From positions 1 through 43,536 of the forward strand of contig DASSJI010000033.1 in NCBI GenBank assembly GCA_035691285.1: DNA of 43,536 bases. The letters are read 5' to 3'. The notes below the pieces were generated by a model. It was given only the letters and a program-made list of their open reading frames with translations. It was not told where the DNA came from and ran no database searches. Below are positions 40,940-43,536 of the stretch, one piece after another; position 1 is the first letter of the stretch, and every line of letters begins with the position of its first letter. This DNA is from DATFEN01 sp035691285 (GTDB lineage Bacteria > Acidobacteriota > Vicinamibacteria > Fen-336). A program made the translations under genes and the position numbers.

Positions 40940-41512
40940 TCAGTCCGGCTCCGCCCGGTCGTAGTCTGTCGGCGTGTTCAGGTTCGTGAACAGCGTGGCG
41001 GGATCGCCAAAGGTCGCGAGCTCCGCGACGCCCACACCCTTCACGCGCACGTCCGGCCAGAAGGCCGTCAGCTTGTACGCGCCCCGATCCAGTGCGCGGC
41101 GGACCGCCTCGCGGCACGCCGGTCCGTACGCGGCGCAGAGCGGCTCGGGGCCGCCCGGAGAGATCGGCACGACCGCGTCGAAGTCGCGGACGAGCTCCGC
41201 GAGCCGCCGCAGCAGCGCGACCGGCACGTGCGGCAGGTCGACGGCGAGCAGGAGCGCGGGCCCGTCCGAGCGCTCGAGGGCCGTGTGGACCCCGGCGATC
41301 GCGCCGACGTCGCGGAGGATGTCCGCGTCCACCGGCAGTCCACGGTCCACGTAGCGCAGCTCCGGGCCGCTGAGCAGGCGGACGCTCCCGCACGCTTCGC
41401 GCAACCGCGAGATTGCGTGGTCGAGGAGCGTCGCGGCCTGCCAGGGCAGCAGCGCCTTGTCGCGCCCCATGCGGCGGCTCGATCCACCGGCGACGACGAA
41501 GCCCGTGGTCAT
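40940..41512 (-). CDS. mobA: Molybdenum cofactor guanylyltransferase
   Basis: 190 residues from the ATG at 41512, overlapping the stop of the hotdog gene (ATGA). MobA attaches GMP from GTP to molybdopterin. The N-terminal nucleotidyltransferase motif 'VVAGGSSRRMGRDKALLPW' is the diagnostic LxGGxSxRMGxDK. Others are 'LLLAVDLPHVPVALLRRL' (DxP motif) and 'EPLCAAYGPACREAVRRAL'. The C-terminus 'FTNLNTPTDY' is typical for MobA. No other Moco genes or molybdoenzymes are in the window. Confidence 0.93.
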   Translation of the reverse strand: MTTGFVVAGGSSRRMGRDKALLPWQAATLLDHAISRLREACGSVRLLSGPELRYVDRGLPVDADILRDVGAIAGVHTALERSDGPALLLAVDLPHVPVALLRRLAELVRDFDAVVPISPGGPEPLCAAYGPACREAVRRALDRGAYKLTAFWPDVRVKGVGVAELATFGDPATLFTNLNTPTDYDRAEPD

Positions 41513-41997
41513 CGGCGCTTGAAGGTCCAGGTGATGTCGAACACGGCCACCACCGCGCCGTCCCCCATCCGGCCCCTGGACCGGGCCAAGAAGGTCACCG
41601 GATCGGGGCCCAGGGCGGCCCTCTCGATGGCCTGGGCCATCCCCGCGACGTCTTCGAATGCGAACGTGCAGCGGCCGACGGCCTTCTTCAGGAACTCCGC
41701 GCGCAGGCCCAGCACGAGGGTGGAGATCGACGCGTGGGAGCCCGTCGCGAGCGTGAGGGCGGGCGCGCCCGTGGACAACTCCGCCGCCATCGCCTGGGCC
41801 GCGAAGTACATCGATCGGAACGGGTTCTGGGTCCGCCATCCGCCCGGGAGGGAAACCTCGCAGCGGGCCTCGTCGAGGCGATCGAGCCTGAGCCCGGCCC
41901 CCGCGGCGAGCGGCAGCCGCCACCAGAGGTAGAGCCGGAGCTTGAGCGGGCTCAGGAGATCCCGCCGGACGCGCTCGGCCTCGGCGGTGAAGGTCAC
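41509..41997 (-). CDS. DUF4442-type hotdog-fold protein
   Basis: 162 residues from a GTG at 41997, overlapping the phosphatidyltransferase stop (GTGA). The longer frame upstream reads through other genes and is rejected. The sequence has the features of DUF4442, a hotdog-fold family related to acyl-CoA thioesterases. Examples are 'WRTQNPFRSMYFAAQAMAAELSTGAPALT' and the final 'GDGAVVAVFDITWTFKRR'. A catalytic residue cannot be identified with certainty. It may hydrolyse acyl-thioesters. Position between a phospholipid enzyme and mobA gives weak support for a lipid role. Confidence 0.8.
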   Translation of the reverse strand: MTFTAEAERVRRDLLSPLKLRLYLWWRLPLAAGAGLRLDRLDEARCEVSLPGGWRTQNPFRSMYFAAQAMAAELSTGAPALTLATGSHASISTLVLGLRAEFLKKAVGRCTFAFEDVAGMAQAIERAALGPDPVTFLARSRGRMGDGAVVAVFDITWTFKRR

Positions 41998-42611
41998 CGC
42001 TGCTCCTTCGCCGCGCGGCGCAGCTCGAGGAGCGTGAAGACGACGCGCTGCAGCGCGGTCACGTTGGCCAGGATCGCGATGACCCACAAGACAGCCACGA
42101 CCTTGTTCGTGAGCAGGCCGAAGATGAGGAGCACGATGCGCTCTGGCCGCTCCATGAAGCCCACGTTGCAGCGCGGCACCAGGCTCTCGGCCCGCGCACG
42201 CGCGTAGGAGGTCATGAAGCTCCCGAACGCGGCCACCCACACGAGCACCATGTGGGGCGTCTTGTCCACACGCGCGTAGAGGATCAGCAGGCCCATGTAC
42301 AGGACCATGTCGGAGTAGCGGTCCATGGTGGAGTCGAGATAGGCGCCGAACTTGGTCTCGCGGCCGCGGAGGCGCGCCACCCGGCCGTCGAGCATGTCGA
42401 AGACGCTCGCGACGAGGGCGACCAGGCCGCCGACCTGCAGCAGCTCGGGGCTGCGGTAGTCCTTCCCGCCGGCGATCGCGATGAAGGCACAGGCCACGCC
42501 GTTCAAGGCGAGGCCGACGATCGTCAGCACGTCCGGGCTCGCGTGCGCGAAGGCGCGCACGACGGCGTCCAGGGGGCGAGAGAGGAGCCCGCCCACTCGA
42601 TCCGAGATCAT
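41994..42611 (-). CDS. CDP-alcohol phosphatidyltransferase
   Basis: 205 residues from the ATG at 42611. The signature 'DMLDGRVARLRGRETKFGAYLDSTMDRYSD' region gives the full DxxDGxxAR...GxxxDxxxD motif that binds metal and CDP. About six membrane spans surround it. The enzyme joins an alcohol to a phosphatidyl group from CDP-diacylglycerol or a similar donor. It could make phosphatidylglycerol phosphate, phosphatidylinositol phosphate or another headgroup; the exact type is not decidable. It is the first gene of a four-gene operon with the hotdog, mobA and methyltransferase genes. The 5' flank is now occupied by a group II intron, starting within about 50 bp of the start codon. Confidence 0.9.
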   Translation of the reverse strand: MISDRVGGLLSRPLDAVVRAFAHASPDVLTIVGLALNGVACAFIAIAGGKDYRSPELLQVGGLVALVASVFDMLDGRVARLRGRETKFGAYLDSTMDRYSDMVLYMGLLILYARVDKTPHMVLVWVAAFGSFMTSYARARAESLVPRCNVGFMERPERIVLLIFGLLTNKVVAVLWVIAILANVTALQRVVFTLLELRRAAKEQR

Positions 42612-42644
42612 GGGCTCGCGGGCCGGGCGATTCTACCGCGTCCC

Positions 42645-42650
42645 TATAAT
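42645..42650 (+). promoter_or_regulatory. Consensus -10 (TATAAT) just before the intron
   Basis: A perfect TATAAT on the plus strand ends seven bases before the first possible intron base. On the opposite strand TAGAAT (42630-42635) could be the -10 of the phosphatidyltransferase operon. The region therefore looks like a divergent promoter whose plus-strand gene is interrupted or displaced by the intron. No -35 is clear on either strand. Confidence 0.35.
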
Positions 42651-42656
42651 GGCCTC

Positions 42657-43536
42657 GTGGAGCGTCCTGAACGAAGCCGAGCATGGATGACTCGGTGTCG
42701 GTGCAGCACCGGACTAGCGGGTGCGAGTCCCGCCGCGGTAAGCGCCGGAGCGCCGCGTAGCAGGCTCCAGACGATGCCAGAGATGGCGGTGTCGATGCGG
42801 AGCATCGAAAGCCCTGCCGTGGCCGTAGGGTCACGCGCGAGGGGAGCGAACCTGCGGGCCGAATACGACAGTGTGAACTTTGCAGCCCCGTGAGATAGGA
42901 ACCCGAAAGGGGGAGTGGCCGAGCCGGTCACGTCACGGCGAAGGCAACAGACTGCCTCCGGATACCGGAGGGAGGCAGGACGCTTCCGGGGTATGGGAGA
43001 CAGCACGCAGGGACAGCCTGGTGCGGAACTGGGGGGCCCTCCTCGACGGCCCACGTCGGGCGAAGGCGGCGGGTATAAGCCGGGTGCGAAGTCCTGCCGT
43101 GTCGAGAGGGAGTCCGAGGGGCCCATAGTAGCGACGAAGGCGGGTAACGCCGCTGGAGCGAGAGGGCTCTGCTTTGGTCGCGCCGTCGTAAGGGGGTAAG
43201 GGCGAGGGCATGCTCGAGAGGGCCAACAACCCGGCGGATAAAGTCCGACAACTCCAGCGGCGGCTGTACGTGTCTGCCAAGCGGAACCGGAAGCGACGTT
43301 TCCATGCGCTCTACGACCGGATCTGCCGGGGTGACGTCCTGGCGGAAGCATGGGAGCGGGTGCGAACGAACAAGGGAGCTGCCGGCGTCGACGGGGAGAC
43401 CCTGTCGGCAATCGAGCAGGAAGGCGTGGGTGAGCTTCTCCTCGACATTCAGCGACGCCTTCGGACGGGTAGGTACTGGCCGCAGCCGGTGAGACGCCAG
43501 TACATCCCGAAGACGGACGGAACCAAGCGGCCGCTG
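42657..43536 (+). mobile_element. Group II intron, 5' portion (3' end beyond window)
   Basis: About 550 bases without a coding frame precede a reverse transcriptase start, the usual layout of a bacterial group II intron. RNA-like structure is visible. CGGTG-CAG-CACCG is a hairpin at 42699-42711. GCGGG, a 7-base loop TGCGAGT and CCCGC form a second one at 42717-42733, a motif common in domain I of such introns. A third strong stem lies at 42952-42978 (CTGCCTCC and GGAGGCAG, with an inner TCCGG-ATA-CCGGA hairpin). The segment before the ORF ('GGCGGGTAACGCCG' at 43140-43153) is also typical. The exact 5' end is not determined: GTGG at 42657, or GTGCG at 42721, are the candidates; the hairpins favour the earlier one. 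Domains V and VI are outside the window. Confidence 0.85.
43210..43536 (+). CDS. ltrA: Group II intron reverse transcriptase/maturase, N-terminal part
   Basis: 109 codons open to the window end, from the ATG at 43210. The start 'MLERANNPADKVRQLQRRLY' and 'RRFHALYDRICRGDVLAEAWERV' belong to the common bacterial intron-encoded protein. The RT-0 and RT-1 regions follow: 'RTNKGAAGVDGETLSAIE' and 'RYWPQPVRRQYIPKTDGTKRPL', the latter including the conserved 'IPK-DG--RPL' block. The catalytic YADD lies beyond the window. The protein helps the intron splice and copies it into new sites. No frameshift or stop is present in the visible part, so the element may be active. Confidence 0.95.
   Translation, partial: MLERANNPADKVRQLQRRLYVSAKRNRKRRFHALYDRICRGDVLAEAWERVRTNKGAAGVDGETLSAIEQEGVGELLLDIQRRLRTGRYWPQPVRRQYIPKTDGTKRPL

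Noticed and set aside
42717..42733. tRNA T-arm-like sequence (GCGGG, loop TGCGAGT, CCCGC)
   Set aside because: No acceptor stem, anticodon arm or D-arm surrounds it. It fits intron domain I structure.
42644..43411. A 255-codon minus-strand frame opposite the intron RNA
   Set aside because: Such frames are commonly predicted antisense to group II introns. The composition is Pro/Arg/Ser-rich with no domain, and the sense strand is structured RNA.

Overview
This is a high-GC (roughly 70 % by eye), gene-dense bacterial chromosome fragment, probably metagenomic. Both ends are cut: a dihydroorotase lacks its N-terminus at the left edge and a group II intron maturase lacks its C-terminus at the right edge. 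The gene mix suggests an Acidobacteriota-like Gram-negative. The reasons are a complete bacillithiol pathway, a Ser/Thr kinase with PEGA repeats, lipobox and signal-peptide proteins, secreted M28 and HExxH peptidases, and LytS/LytTR signalling. This assignment is an inference; no rRNA or marker phylogeny is available here.

Layout. 1-1761: end of pyrC coupled to an ATP-grasp protein. 1762-5663: zinc alcohol dehydrogenase, divergent type II NADH dehydrogenase, secreted M28 peptidase. 5715-6724: SUMF-like protein and PilZ protein. 6736-13598 (minus): an operon reading unknown protein, thiS, thiG, methyltransferase, glycosyltransferase, giant M48 membrane protease. 13644-15517: a 40-residue membrane peptide coupled to a sodium/solute symporter. 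15538-20135 (minus): Ada, DJ-1-like protein, LytTR regulator, LytS-type kinase, small metalloprotease. 20296-20769: ACT-domain protein. 20785-24801 (minus): bacillithiol operon bshC-bshA-dioxygenase-like-bshB1. 24962-29295: Ser/Thr kinase with PEGA repeats and TonB-like C-terminus, FHA/zinc-ribbon/RDD protein, signal peptidase I. 29377-34246: carA, HEAT-repeat lipoprotein, carB. 34277-37745 (minus): argS, peptidase C26 amidotransferase, thioredoxin-fold/TPR protein. 37820-38500: TPR protein and secreted protein. 38504-42611 (minus): rocD, SLOG-like protein, methyltransferase, mobA, hotdog protein, CDP-alcohol phosphatidyltransferase. 42657-end: 5' part of a group II intron with its maturase.

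How it works together. Most functions are housekeeping: pyrimidine/carbamoyl phosphate (pyrC, carAB), arginine (argS, rocD), thiamine thiazole (thiSG), low-molecular-weight thiol (bsh), respiration (ndh), secretion (lepB), phospholipid and Moco synthesis. The unusual parts are gene linkages: a HEAT lipoprotein between carA and carB, a secreted dioxygenase-like protein inside the bsh operon, cell-surface-type genes downstream of thiSG, and a kinase with PEGA and TonB-like modules next to an FHA protein.

Architecture. Genes are packed with at least nine GTGA and three ATGA start/stop overlaps. Seven convergent gene pairs meet with 0-30 bp or overlap, without a visible hairpin/U-tract terminator. 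I found no CRISPR array, rRNA, tRNA, prophage or defence island. I do not see a clearly novel multi-gene system; the best leads are in the findings.
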